This document shows positions 17,671 to 26,162 of a stretch of 64,000 nt of DNA, in pieces. This DNA is from Geomicrobium halophilum (GTDB lineage Bacteria; Bacillota; Bacilli; Bacillales; Marinococcaceae), in the NCBI RefSeq assembly GCF_014207655.1, contig NZ_JACHHJ010000005.1, forward strand, positions 34,511 through 98,510, written 5' to 3'. The position numbers were made by a program, and so were the translations under genes. Each line of letters begins with the position of its first letter. Position 1 is the first letter of the stretch. A model generated the notes under the pieces. It saw only the letters and a list, made by a program, of their open reading frames with translations, was not told the DNA's origin and did no database searches.

Positions 17671-18929
17671 TGGGTTTGCAGGTGAATATCAGAAGATGGG
17701 TCAAAGAACTTAAAAAACAAAAGGATGAACCAGTATGTGCCTATATGCATGACCTCCCCTCCTTAGAATCACACATCAAATCGATGGCAAGCATTCTTCC
17801 GCAGAAAACTCGGTTGTTTTATGCCATCAAAGCCAATCCAGATCCCAAAATACTCGAAACGTTATTGCCGCACGTCGATGGATTTGAGGTTGCTTCGCTG
17901 GGAGAGTTGCAAAGGGTTCGTCATGTATCGGCGGAAATTCCTGTGCTGTTTGGAGGACCGGGAAAAAAAGAGTATGAACTGGAACAGGCGCTCCAGACAG
18001 GCATTTCCTATATTCACGTTGAGAGTCTGCTGGAGCTGCAAAAGTTAATTCACGTAGCCACCCGTATGGATATTGATACTAACATCCTTTTGCGTGTCAA
18101 TCTTCACGATCATACATTGCCGGTCACGAACGTTACGATGGCTGGGAAACCGAGCCCTTTTGGGATGGATGAATGGAACATTGAAGAGGCGTTAGCAATT
18201 CTACAGGACTCTGAAAATACACATGTACATTTTCAGGGGTTTCACTTTCACTCTCTCTCCAATAACATGCATGCTGACCGGCATATGGAAATGATCCTTC
18301 TGTATATGGAAAAGGTGGAAGAATGGAAGCAAAAATTCAATGTAGAAGTTCGTGTGGTCAATGTCGGCGGAGGGTTTGGTGTTTCTTATGATGACAAGCC
18401 AAGCTTTGATTGGGAACGGTTTACAACCTTGTTTAAACGGAGCGGTATGCATCATAGGTTAGGAAAAACCAAATTGTTCTTTGAACCTGGACGTTATATT
18501 GTTGCTGATTGTGCGTACTATGCGGCTGAAGTGATAGACCTTAAACCATCGATGAACCAAAACTTTGCGATTTTGCGTGGGGGAACCCATCATCAGCGCC
18601 TCCCAGCTTCCTGGGGGCATGATCATCCGTTTTCGATTATCTCGATCGACGATCAGCAATGGAAATACGATTTTGAGCGTCCTGGCATCAACAATGGTTC
18701 TGTCACCCTTGTGGGGGAGCTGTGTTCTCCGAAAGACCGGTTCCATTCCGAGGCCAAAATCAAACAATTACGTGTTGGTGATATTGTTGTGTTTGAAAAA
18801 TCAGGGGCTTACAGCTGGACCATCTCCCATCATGATTTTCTCGGCCACCCCTATCCAGATTTTTTGTATAAGGAAGAAGGGATGAAAGATGAACCAAGTA
18901 CTGTATCACTCACCAGCAATGAGCGCTGA
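17670..18929 (+). CDS. PLP-dependent decarboxylase (SbnH-like)
   Basis: This is a fold-type III, alanine-racemase-like PLP decarboxylase (419 aa) related to diaminopimelate and ornithine decarboxylases. The PLP lysine is Lys54 in FYAIKANPD; GFEVAS, VNVGGGFG, EPGR and the C-terminal ELCSPKD segment follow. In staphyloferrin B synthesis SbnH decarboxylates the citryl-diaminopropionate intermediate to the ethylenediamine form. The gene overlaps SbnG-like by the TGATG junction and the next gene by 41 bp. AAGGAG ends only 3 nt before ATG17670, so TTG17676 or GTG17682 are alternative starts. Confidence 0.87.
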   Translation: MGLQVNIRRWVKELKKQKDEPVCAYMHDLPSLESHIKSMASILPQKTRLFYAIKANPDPKILETLLPHVDGFEVASLGELQRVRHVSAEIPVLFGGPGKKEYELEQALQTGISYIHVESLLELQKLIHVATRMDIDTNILLRVNLHDHTLPVTNVTMAGKPSPFGMDEWNIEEALAILQDSENTHVHFQGFHFHSLSNNMHADRHMEMILLYMEKVEEWKQKFNVEVRVVNVGGGFGVSYDDKPSFDWERFTTLFKRSGMHHRLGKTKLFFEPGRYIVADCAYYAAEVIDLKPSMNQNFAILRGGTHHQRLPASWGHDHPFSIISIDDQQWKYDFERPGINNGSVTLVGELCSPKDRFHSEAKIKQLRVGDIVVFEKSGAYSWTISHHDFLGHPYPDFLYKEEGMKDEPSTVSLTSNER

Positions 18930-20715
18930 AAGAATCGTGTTCAAAGATCTGGTGAATGCCTTCATTGCAGAGGAGATCATTCCCGTCAACGCCGAAAATC
19001 TCCTTTCATTTCGAAATGCTTCGAAAGAAATTCAAGTGTTGTTTTGCCCGGAGGAAGATGCTCTGATTTATACAGGAGCATTATGTCTGCAGCTGGAAAA
19101 AAGCAAACGTCAAGGTGTGCAATGGAAAGCTGGGACCCCTGTCTATGGAAGGCAGAAGGATCAGTGGGTGTGGCTTGAAACGGCTGTTGAACTTGCGAAT
19201 TTTGTGCTACGACCGAGTGGGGGAACAGGAGTTGAAAACTTTATTAGGAGCGTGGAAACATCGGTTGAGCAGTTAGCCCTTAGTTTACAGCAATTGGAGA
19301 GAGAACAATCACTTCCGCCACGTACGGCCTACGAATGGTTTATGGAAAGTGAGAAAATCGCTTCGCTCAGAGACCGACCCTTTCATCCAGTCTCCAAGGC
19401 AAAAGTGGGTTTTGATATAGAGAATTATCAGCGATACATGGCTGAATTCAAAGAGGCCATTCCCCTTTGCTGGATAGGCATTGCCAATGATTGTGTGGTT
19501 AACGGTGACGTTGAGGGAAAGCCGACGTGTCTTGATCTGTTACCTGAACAGGAACGGTCGGTAATTGAAGAGGAAATTACGAACAGGGGTGTGGATCGTG
19601 AGCAATATACGATTATCCCTGTTCATCCATGGCAGATGAGTCAAGTAATCGAACCTTATTTTCAAGAGGAAATGGCCAAGCAAACGATTCTTCCGTTAAT
19701 GACACGAGGGGGAAATTATCTGGCCACCTCTTCTGTTCGTTCGATGGCTCCATCTGAGCGTTCACGGAACATGTTGAAACTCCCTATTGGCGTGGCTTCA
19801 TTGGGAGCTGCCCGATACTTGCCGGTTGTCAAACTGATGAACGGCATTTCGGGAGAACAGTTGCTACGCCAGGCGATCGCTTGTGACGATCGATTAAAAG
19901 AAATCGTGTACGTATGTAAAGAAAACGCATGGTGGGGATACCTTCCCCCCTCGTTGGGTCTCTTTGATGATCATCCGCGTCACTTGGCCGCACAACTACG
20001 TGAGTATCCCCAAGAATTGCTCACGGATGATTACAAGATCATTGCTATGTCATCGCTAGGTGCTGGGGAAGCGAGCTTCGCCTTTGTTCAACAATTACTA
20101 GGGAAGCAGTGCTCGAAGGCCACCATTCTTCAGTTTTATCAAGATATTGCTGCGTTGTTCTATGAAGTTGCTATGCGCCTGTTTAAAGTCGGAGTGGTGC
20201 CGGAGATTCACGGTCAAAATTGTTGTCTGGTGTTCGATGGCATTCGACCGGTGGCCATTCTTTTTAGGGATCATGATTCGGTTCGGCTCCATCCCCCCTA
20301 TACACAACAGCATGAACTTGACAATCCCGAATACCTCATTCGGCCAGGGTATTCTAACAGTTTATATAACGACACGATAGAAGAACTGCTATTTTATGTG
20401 CAAACCTTGGGCACCCAGGTGAATATGGCTTCTATTATGGAGACCCTTTCGGAGAATTTTCATATACCTGAAAAGCAATTCTGGGAGATCACAGAACAAG
20501 AATGGAAGCAGGCGCTTCAGGCTATTGATCTTTCAAATTCGGAGAAGAAACAGATTCACCACCTTTTGTTTACATCTGAAAAATGGCCGGTGAAGATGGT
20601 CGTGCGCCCATTACTGGATATAGGGAGTGTACCTGGAGCGATGCCATCTGGAAAAAGCGAAGGCGTTAACCCGTTTTGTATAAAGGAGAGATCTTTTTAT
20701 GGTAGCGGTTCTTGA
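18889..20715 (+). CDS. IucA/IucC-family NIS siderophore synthetase (SbnC-like)
   Basis: The third NIS synthetase (608 aa) has RPFHPVSKAKVGFD, PVHPWQMSQV and a GQNCCLVFDG segment corresponding to the catalytic C-terminal domain. Its RPFHPxSKAK form resembles SbnC. ATG18889 lies inside the end of the decarboxylase gene and follows GAAGGGATGAAAG. With three synthetases, a citrate synthase and a decarboxylase, the operon can in principle build a staphyloferrin B-type carboxylate, but SbnA/SbnB (diaminopropionate supply) are not in the window. Confidence 0.85.
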   Translation: MNQVLYHSPAMSAERIVFKDLVNAFIAEEIIPVNAENLLSFRNASKEIQVLFCPEEDALIYTGALCLQLEKSKRQGVQWKAGTPVYGRQKDQWVWLETAVELANFVLRPSGGTGVENFIRSVETSVEQLALSLQQLEREQSLPPRTAYEWFMESEKIASLRDRPFHPVSKAKVGFDIENYQRYMAEFKEAIPLCWIGIANDCVVNGDVEGKPTCLDLLPEQERSVIEEEITNRGVDREQYTIIPVHPWQMSQVIEPYFQEEMAKQTILPLMTRGGNYLATSSVRSMAPSERSRNMLKLPIGVASLGAARYLPVVKLMNGISGEQLLRQAIACDDRLKEIVYVCKENAWWGYLPPSLGLFDDHPRHLAAQLREYPQELLTDDYKIIAMSSLGAGEASFAFVQQLLGKQCSKATILQFYQDIAALFYEVAMRLFKVGVVPEIHGQNCCLVFDGIRPVAILFRDHDSVRLHPPYTQQHELDNPEYLIRPGYSNSLYNDTIEELLFYVQTLGTQVNMASIMETLSENFHIPEKQFWEITEQEWKQALQAIDLSNSEKKQIHHLLFTSEKWPVKMVVRPLLDIGSVPGAMPSGKSEGVNPFCIKERSFYGSGS

Positions 20716-20839
20716 ACGGAAGCGTAAAGATTCTAGTGAGGAGATGGAATTGCTGCGGTTTACAGATTTCGGTTTTGTAAGAAACTATACTTGTACACTC
20801 TCCAAGGTAAAAAAACGGCTGGGGAGGTTATGTCCATAA
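20699..20839 (+). CDS. Possible small ORF (46 aa) at the end of the siderophore operon
   Basis: A 46-codon frame starts with ATG20699 behind a good ribosome site (AAAGGAGAG, 20682-20690) and overlaps the end of the SbnC-like gene by 17 bp. The product is basic and matches no family I recognise. Given that the next gene is broken, it may be the start of a decayed gene rather than a functional small protein. Confidence 0.35.
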   Translation: MVAVLERKRKDSSEEMELLRFTDFGFVRNYTCTLSKVKKRLGRLCP

Positions 20840-20865
20840 AATTGTCCAATGGGGGTGGGTGAGCG

Positions 20866-21169
20866 TTGAATATAGCGTTGCAAGAGGCAAATGATATCTC
20901 TGGTAATAAAAACCATGCTTGTTGGGGGTTTCGGGTCCACCAAGCCGAAGAGGCAGGTTTGGCGGGAGTGATGGTTACGGGAGCCGTTACAGATATGGAC
21001 GAGTTGAAAAAAAGCAACGTGCCTGTATTTTACGAATCTGTTTCCCCCATTACGGCAAGTCCCTTGGGTCTGGAAGCAGAAATTCATGGGCCGGTCAGTG
21101 CTGGAGGGGTTATATTTGATTGCTGATCAGGATGGTATTTATCGTCATCATCCGTTAAACTATAAATAG
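20866..21169 (+). pseudogene. Broken RraA-family gene
   Basis: The first frame (TTG20866) gives an RraA-like middle and C-terminal region: GLAGVMVTGAVTDMDEL, VPVFYESVSPI and GPVSAGGVI, then a premature stop after IFDC. The expected RraA ending, LIADQDGIYRHHP, follows in the next frame and stops at 21169. The conserved GD step between them is missing, so a small deletion or frameshift destroyed the gene. The N-terminus is also short. RraA-fold proteins include HMG/oxaloacetate aldolases; its former role beside a siderophore operon is unknown. Confidence 0.7.
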
Positions 21170-21278
21170 GTAATTGAGAAAGCTTATCAAAAAGAAAAGA
21201 GTGGAGAAAGGCATAGAAACCAGATCAGCTTATAGAGGTGGAGGGTAGGTTCTTGTACCTCTAATCTTCAATTTAGGA

Positions 21279-22013
21279 ATGATAGCATTGAATATCGAAC
21301 AACTCGAATCGTTTGGTGTAAAGCGTAAGAACCAGCACACGTCAGGGATACCGATCGTTGACCTGCTGACGGAAGAAGTCTGTCATTCGTTTCTCCAGCA
21401 ATACATGGAGGATATCAAAGCCCCGAATAAAAAGGTGGCTGCGTCTTTATTTATGAAGCAGTATGCTCGGTTTACTGTGGCCTCCACCTTGTACAGCATG
21501 GGAGCCTATAATTGCGCGCTTTCACTTCCTATGCAAGCCTGTATGTTCAGCAGTGAACGAAAGCTGTGTGTTCAGGAAGAGGCCTGTCCCTTTAAGCAAT
21601 GGGAACAGTGGGACAGGGAAGCCTGGAGGGAAAACTTGCTGCGTGAGTTGTTTTCCTACCATATTACACCTATGGTCTCTGTATTTAAAGATACCACCCG
21701 GGTATCTAGCAATATCCTTTGGGAAAATGTAGCCGTTCGTGTGAACTCCGTGTATCGAAAAGCATTGGCAAACGAGCCTAGTCCAGAAAAACAGTGGCAA
21801 CTTACCAGCGATTTTTATTATCTTAAGCAGGCAGACGGCAGCCTCTTCCAATGGGAGCGCAACCCCATCCGTTCCTATTTAAAAATTGATCCAGATAGCA
21901 CCAATACTCATTATCGGCAAACTTGTTGCTTATATCATCGTCTGGAAGAGGATCCAGAAGGCATTGGCTATTGTAATAATTGCCCGATTGGAAAAAAATC
22001 CGGCAAGCGTTAA
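21279..22013 (+). CDS. FhuF-like [2Fe-2S] siderophore-iron reductase
   Basis: The 244-aa product ends in the cysteine pattern Cys216-Cys217-x14-Cys232-x2-Cys235, typical of FhuF-type proteins that bind a [2Fe-2S] cluster. Such enzymes reduce ferric siderophores in the cytoplasm to release iron. The four cysteines and the location after siderophore synthesis and uptake genes make this assignment good, although the spacer is longer than the x10 of E. coli FhuF. The ribosome site before ATG21279 (TTTAGGA) is weak. No Fur box was seen directly upstream. Confidence 0.85.
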   Translation: MIALNIEQLESFGVKRKNQHTSGIPIVDLLTEEVCHSFLQQYMEDIKAPNKKVAASLFMKQYARFTVASTLYSMGAYNCALSLPMQACMFSSERKLCVQEEACPFKQWEQWDREAWRENLLRELFSYHITPMVSVFKDTTRVSSNILWENVAVRVNSVYRKALANEPSPEKQWQLTSDFYYLKQADGSLFQWERNPIRSYLKIDPDSTNTHYRQTCCLYHRLEEDPEGIGYCNNCPIGKKSGKR

Positions 22014-22287
22014 TAACTCCACGCTAAAATTGTAGAGAAAGAAAAGGGTGCTGTTATATTGGGGTTGCTGAATAACTTCTCTATTTTGAATGAATAGGGG
22101 AACCTCTTAACGAGTGAAAATTGGGAATGGAATGCATCTATCGGAATTTCCTAACCATACTGCATTTGCCATGTTTGATGTAGACGTATACTACTTATGA
22201 AAAAGTAGGGTCAGTGTTCGTGGTTAAGCGTTAGTTTGTATATGGATTTCTCCCTTTTGTAACACTCGTTGATACATGGACTTTAGC
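22014..22287. other. Intergenic stretch upstream of the macrolide-resistance promoter
   Basis: About 270 bp of AT-rich sequence with no recognisable gene, RNA or repeat. Confidence 0.5.
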
Positions 22288-22324
22288 TTGACATCTATAA
22301 CATGCACCTTTACAGTAGTAAGGT
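22288..22324 (+). promoter_or_regulatory. Promoter of the mph leader transcript
   Basis: TTGACA (22288-22293), a 17-bp spacer and TACAGT (22311-22316) form a good sigma-A promoter. A small inverted repeat (ACCTT-N9-AAGGT, 22306-22324) overlaps the -10 box and could bind a regulator, but that is only suggestive. The transcript would start about 25 nt before the leader-peptide start codon. Confidence 0.65.
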
Positions 22325-22350
22325 ACTAAAAAGAGGGAGGGTTTTTAAAA

Positions 22351-22392
22351 ATGTATTCAATCAGACTACGTTTTCGCACTTTGAACTCGTAA
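22351..22392 (+). CDS. ErmD-like regulatory leader peptide
   Basis: A 13-codon frame encodes MYSIRLRFRTLNS. It has a strong ribosome site (GAGGGAGGG, 22333-22341) at good spacing. The peptide closely resembles the known ErmD leader MTHSMRLRFPTLNQ, sharing RLRF and TLN. The Arg-Leu-Arg sequence is the known signal at which macrolide-bound ribosomes stall. The codons for TLN lie in an inverted repeat, CTTTGAAC (22379-22386) with GTTCAAAG (22401-22408), so a stalled ribosome would change RNA folding. The peptide is expected to control the phosphotransferase gene 370 nt downstream. Confidence 0.85.
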   Translation: MYSIRLRFRTLNS

Positions 22393-22400
22393 TTAAATAC

Positions 22401-22641
22401 GTTCAAAGGCTCTGTTTTACACTTTCAGAGTAAACGGGATTGGTCTGTCCATTTTTAAAACTCATGAACCAATATAGAATGAGGTTTAAAGAAAGGTGGA
22501 TTTTCTACCTTTCTTTAGTTATGTTTAAACACAATCATAAGTTCAATGATCTGATGTTTAAAGGTTCTTTAGAAGGGCTCGCCAGAAATATGCCAAAGGA
22601 TCGTTTACTTCAAGCTGCAGACAAGCCTCTGCAGCTTTTTT
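22401..22641 (+). promoter_or_regulatory. Leader region with alternative hairpins and attenuator terminator
   Basis: After the leader peptide come GTTCAAAG, which pairs with the end of the leader ORF; CTCTG/CAGAG (22410-22414 with 22426-22430); and an overlapping GTTTTAC/GTAAAC alternative. A 9-bp hairpin AAGAAAGGT/ACCTTTCTT lies near 22490-22516. An intrinsic terminator AGCTGCAG/CTGCAGCT with six T ends at 22641. Because the terminator stands between leader and mph, transcription attenuation is the simplest reading. The exact antiterminator pairing is inference. Confidence 0.65.
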
Positions 22642-22714
22642 GCGCTGAAAAAGTCTTGCGTAGAATTTACTGAAAGTTAGGTTCCAAATGAATTGGACAA
22701 GATAAGGCAGAGGG

Positions 22715-22765
22715 ATGAGTATGCAAGACAAACAAAATAAAACGATCGGAGGAGTATTCTCATGA
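22715..22765 (+). CDS. Possible 16-codon ORF coupled to mph
   Basis: A short frame (MSMQDKQNKTIGGVFS) follows GCAGAGGG and ends in TGA overlapping the ATG of mph (CATGA). It covers the mph ribosome site, so its translation could couple to mph. It may equally be chance. Confidence 0.3.
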   Translation: MSMQDKQNKTIGGVFS

Positions 22766-23664
22766 ATAAACAAGATATAAAAAAACTTGCAAAAGATAAA
22801 GGATTAGATGTTGTTGAAGAAACGATGAAAATAAATGAATCAGGGCTTGATTTTCTTGTGTCTCATGCAAAAGACGAAGAAGGAGTGAAATGGATCTTAC
22901 GTATTCCACGTCGGCCAGATTCGATGGCGAAAGCAAATCAAGAGAAATATGTGTTAGATGCCGTGAATGGGAATACGCATATCCAAGCTCCTGACTGGAG
23001 TATTTTCACAAATGAACTGATCGCATATAAGCAGCTAGATGGTGTACCTGCCGGTACAGTTGATCCTGAAATACAAAATTATGTGTGGAGTTTTGATTTC
23101 GAAAGCAGTCCAGCTGCCTATCATCAATCATTAGGTCGTTTATTGGCTCAACTCCATCAAGTTCCTACCAGCTATGTAAAAGGTGCTGGAATTGCAATGT
23201 ATAACAGTGACGAAGCAAGAAAGTCTATGAAATCTAGAATGGAAAATGTGAAAGATACCTATGGTGTAAATCAGGAACTTTGGAATCGTTGGCAAGCGTG
23301 GATTTCTAATGATGCGCTTTGGCCAAAGCACACAGGGTTAAGCCATGGTGATGTGCACCCTGGACATATTCTTATCAATACAGGATGTGAAGTAACAGGA
23401 TTAATCGATTGGACTGAAGTGGCTGTTACTGATGTATCTCGTGATTTTACTGCTCACTATTTAGTCTTTGGGGAGGCAGGTTTAGAGAAAGTAATAGATG
23501 CCTACGAGAATGCAGGCGGTAAAACTTGGTCACACATGAAAGAACACATCATTGAATTACATGCCGCAGGTGCCATTGTTGTTGCTGAATTTGCTCAGTC
23601 ATCTGGACTAAAAGAGATGGAAGATATGGCAAAACAAATGCTTGGAGTAAGTGATCATCAATAA
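22762..23664 (+). CDS. mph: Macrolide 2'-phosphotransferase (Mph family)
   Basis: This 300-aa kinase belongs to the aminoglycoside/macrolide phosphotransferase fold and resembles Mph(B)-type enzymes of bacilli. It would inactivate 14- to 16-membered macrolides by phosphorylating the desosamine or mycaminose 2'-OH. The catalytic motif SHGDVHPGHILIN holds Asp197, and GLIDWTE holds the metal Asp216. The N-lobe has WILRIPRRPDS, typical of Mph proteins. ATG22762 follows CGGAGGAG at about 8 nt. An ErmD-like leader peptide and attenuator upstream support macrolide induction. A terminator follows, so it is transcribed alone. Confidence 0.92.
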   Translation: MNKQDIKKLAKDKGLDVVEETMKINESGLDFLVSHAKDEEGVKWILRIPRRPDSMAKANQEKYVLDAVNGNTHIQAPDWSIFTNELIAYKQLDGVPAGTVDPEIQNYVWSFDFESSPAAYHQSLGRLLAQLHQVPTSYVKGAGIAMYNSDEARKSMKSRMENVKDTYGVNQELWNRWQAWISNDALWPKHTGLSHGDVHPGHILINTGCEVTGLIDWTEVAVTDVSRDFTAHYLVFGEAGLEKVIDAYENAGGKTWSHMKEHIIELHAAGAIVVAEFAQSSGLKEMEDMAKQMLGVSDHQ

Positions 23665-23679
23665 AAATAGAGATCAGCG

Positions 23680-23711
23680 AGGAAGCTTGGGAACCGCGCT
23701 TCCTTTGTTTA
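23680..23711 (+). terminator. Terminator after mph
   Basis: AGGAAGC pairs with GCTTCCT, followed by a T-rich stretch (TTTGTTT). Confidence 0.7.
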
Positions 23712-23839
23712 CATCCTAGTTTGGAGAGAAAGAATAAAAAAACAAAAATACAAGCGAAAGAACCAAAGGTGTTACGTGAACAATCTATTCAGCTATGATC
23801 CGAATGTTTGTTATGGCTTTTTACAACATTGTTTATCTC

Positions 23840-24063
23840 TTATGCAGAAGGAATGGATACTGTTGCTGGTTTAACAGTTTCCTTCCCCGTTATCATTCGG
23901 ACTTTCATATAATCTAACAGGTCGGAGGATGCTTGATCGTTCTGTTCAATGGCTGCCCTTAATAGTCCCAATGGTTGTTTTATAACTCCTTGAAACAGTC
24001 GATCTTGAAAAAACGTGCATGGTCCTGGATGAAATCTTAGACATGCTTTTCTTTCTTTTTCAT
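23840..24063 (-). pseudogene. Decayed minus-strand gene, unknown family
   Basis: On the minus strand, ATG24063 with a good ribosome site (AAGGGGG) starts MKKKEKHV and then stops. A coding-like stretch resumes in another frame (FQDRLFQGVIKQPLGLLRAA ... ending VSIPSA with a stop at 23840). This looks like a small gene broken by frameshift. I do not recognise the family. Confidence 0.4.
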
Positions 24064-24163
24064 GTTGATCCCCCTTCTAAAATTTTTGCATTCTATTTTC
24101 AATTATGGGTTGTTTTTGCAAGGAATAATGTTCTTTGTGTACTGAGAAGGGAGGAAGGTATGG

Positions 24164-24730
24164 ATGCAACGAATTTATATTGATCCAGGACATGGAGGAA
24201 GGGATACGGGAGCCATAGGATATGGACTTGTTGAGAAAGAAATCGCCCTTGATATCGGGTTAAAGATGAGCATTTATTTGCGGGACAATTTTGTAGGAAT
24301 GTACCGTCGGATGTCACGGACGGATGACACGTTTGTTGACCTTCAAACTCGGACGAATGATGCCAACAGTTGGGGGGCTGATGTGTTTGTATCGATTCAT
24401 GTGAATGCCTTTGATGGGAGTGCTCGAGGGTTTGAAACGTTTATTCATGATAGCAACCCAACATGGGCAAGAGCACTGCAAAGCATTATGCACCCATTGA
24501 TTTTCGAAGGTGTGCAAAACTTCGATGCTTTGACCCCAAACCGTGGCCAGAAGATGGCTAACTTTCATGTGCTACGTGAATCCCAGGCGAATACGATCCT
24601 AACCGAGAATTTATTTATTGACCATGATTCAGACGCAGCATTGTTAAGGGACCCAAATTTTATTTCAGCCCTTGCAGCTGAACATGCAGAGGGCGTCGCC
24701 AACTTTTTAGGTTTAACACGCACGAGCTAA
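24164..24730 (+). CDS. N-acetylmuramoyl-L-alanine amidase (Amidase_3), catalytic domain only
   Basis: The 188-aa product is a stand-alone Amidase_3 domain of the CwlB/AmiC family, which cuts the bond between muramic acid and the stem peptide. Zinc ligands are His10 (DPGHGG), Glu24 (VEKE) and His79 (SIHVNA), with catalytic Glu148 in LTENLF. There is no signal peptide or wall-binding domain, so it may act inside the cell (for example in the mother cell) or be exported non-classically. GGGAGGAAGG precedes ATG24164. A strong terminator follows, so the gene is monocistronic. Confidence 0.9.
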   Translation: MQRIYIDPGHGGRDTGAIGYGLVEKEIALDIGLKMSIYLRDNFVGMYRRMSRTDDTFVDLQTRTNDANSWGADVFVSIHVNAFDGSARGFETFIHDSNPTWARALQSIMHPLIFEGVQNFDALTPNRGQKMANFHVLRESQANTILTENLFIDHDSDAALLRDPNFISALAAEHAEGVANFLGLTRTS

Positions 24731-24765
24731 TGGTTTTTAACAAATGTACAAGTCGTTCCTTAAGC

Positions 24766-24801
24766 AAAATGCTCACTCTAAGAAGGAGTGAGCATTTTTT
24801 T
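24766..24801 (+). terminator. Strong terminator after the amidase gene
   Basis: AAAATGCTCACTC pairs perfectly with GAGTGAGCATTTT around a 7-nt loop, followed by T residues. Confidence 0.93.
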
Positions 24802-24875
24802 CGATACCATATCATTATCTTTACGAAGAGCGCTTTTCATGAACAACGATCCTGAAAGCGACCACCTTCTATAGT

Positions 24876-24935
24876 TTGTGTGTTTACTTAGAATAGTTTA
24901 TACTCAAAGTTGTACCGACCGTACGGTACAACTTT
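24876..24935 (+). promoter_or_regulatory. Promoter plus TetR-type operator
   Basis: TTGTGT (24876-24881), a 17-bp spacer and TATACT (24899-24904) form a sigma-A promoter. Immediately after the -10 box lies a perfect inverted repeat with 12-bp arms, AAAGTTGTACCG / CGGTACAACTTT, around 6 bp (24906-24935). A palindrome at the transcription start is the usual binding site of a TetR repressor, and one is encoded downstream in the same unit. Confidence 0.85.
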
Positions 24936-24957
24936 TGGGGTGGAGGAGGTATTTATT

Positions 24958-26091
24958 TTGAACCAAGAAAAAGCAAACGTTCTAATTATAGGGAGTGGGG
25001 TCGCTGGTCTTACTACAGCTTTATTTTTAAATAAAGCTGGAATTAAATGTGAAGTGTTTGAAGGTTCCCCTTCTGAAAAGGAAACAGGGGCTGGGTTTGT
25101 ATTAGCTCCTAATGGCGTTAATGTACTTGACTCACTAGGTTTAACCACGGAACTTAATAAGTACAGCTATCCAATTGGAAAAGAGAGTACCTATAATACG
25201 GACAATGAAGAAATAATGAGTATCGTTGCGTCAGGAAATAAGTTGTTTAATAATCAACTTGTAACTATTCAACGTCATAAATTAATAAAAATATTATTGG
25301 ATAAAGCTAATGCAGTGGGAATACCGGTTCATTATAATAAGAAGTTAGTTGATTTAAATCAAGAGCATCGAGGAGTAAAAGCGTTTTTTGCTGACGGTTC
25401 ATCAGAACAAGGAGCTCTTTTAGTAGGGGCAGACGGGATTCACTCAAAAACCCGAGAAATCACTTATCCAACGATTAAACCAATTTACTCTGGTTTTTAT
25501 GGGATTCACGGAATTTCTTCATCCAGCTTAATTAATATGGAAATGGATACTGAAGCGAAAACCTATATTGACTTTGATAATTATATTGGTGTCTTTATAA
25601 GTAAAAGCTCATCAAGCCCAACAAATGATCTTCTTTGGCAATTTATTGGTAAATCAGAGCGTAAAATTCCTGCTACAAGTCTTGAACTCGCTGATAGAAG
25701 CTATATTAAAGACTGGCTACTGAAACAAACGAAGGATTGGAATAATCCATTTAGGGAAATTTTAAGAAATACTGAGGTGATTCTGCCACGAAGTATTTAT
25801 GAATTAGAGAACATGAACCATTGGTATCATGGAAGAGTTGTTTTTGTTGGTGATGCATTGCATGCGACAAACCCTCTACCTGGAATAGGAGCTTCATGGG
25901 CGTTAGAAGATGGGATGTATCTGGCGAAAATGTTAAAAGAACACGGCTATAGAGATGCTTTTCACTACTATGAGAATGATCGAAAACCGATGGTTGAGCT
26001 ATTTAAAAATGCAAGTGACAATGGACTAAATGAGTTGCTTGAATCAATTGAGACCATGAGAACAGTATATGGTAATCAAATTGATTGGTAG
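24958..26091 (+). CDS. FAD-dependent monooxygenase (PHBH/TetX-like fold)
   Basis: This is a 377-aa class A flavoprotein monooxygenase. It shows the dinucleotide motif IIGSGVAGLTTALFL, the GADGIHSKTRE motif and the FAD ribityl motif VGDALHATNPLPGIGAS. Enzymes of this group hydroxylate aromatic compounds or drugs with NAD(P)H and O2; the substrate here cannot be told. TTG24958 is chosen because GGAGGAGG lies 8 nt upstream, whereas the ATG24910 frame starts inside the operator. Its expression should be controlled by the TetR protein encoded next. The gene pair is AT-richer than its neighbours, which may reflect transfer. Confidence 0.88.
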   Translation: MNQEKANVLIIGSGVAGLTTALFLNKAGIKCEVFEGSPSEKETGAGFVLAPNGVNVLDSLGLTTELNKYSYPIGKESTYNTDNEEIMSIVASGNKLFNNQLVTIQRHKLIKILLDKANAVGIPVHYNKKLVDLNQEHRGVKAFFADGSSEQGALLVGADGIHSKTREITYPTIKPIYSGFYGIHGISSSSLINMEMDTEAKTYIDFDNYIGVFISKSSSSPTNDLLWQFIGKSERKIPATSLELADRSYIKDWLLKQTKDWNNPFREILRNTEVILPRSIYELENMNHWYHGRVVFVGDALHATNPLPGIGASWALEDGMYLAKMLKEHGYRDAFHYYENDRKPMVELFKNASDNGLNELLESIETMRTVYGNQIDW

Positions 26092-26162
26092 TTTACGCTG
26101 AATTATAACCTTTCTATTATTTTATGAACGAAGGAAGTCAGTTTTTTCTGAGGGAGTCAAAA

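Noticed and set aside
22440-22673. 77-aa ORF within the mph leader region
   Set aside because: It spans the attenuator terminator hairpin and lacks a ribosome site; the RNA structure explains this stretch better.
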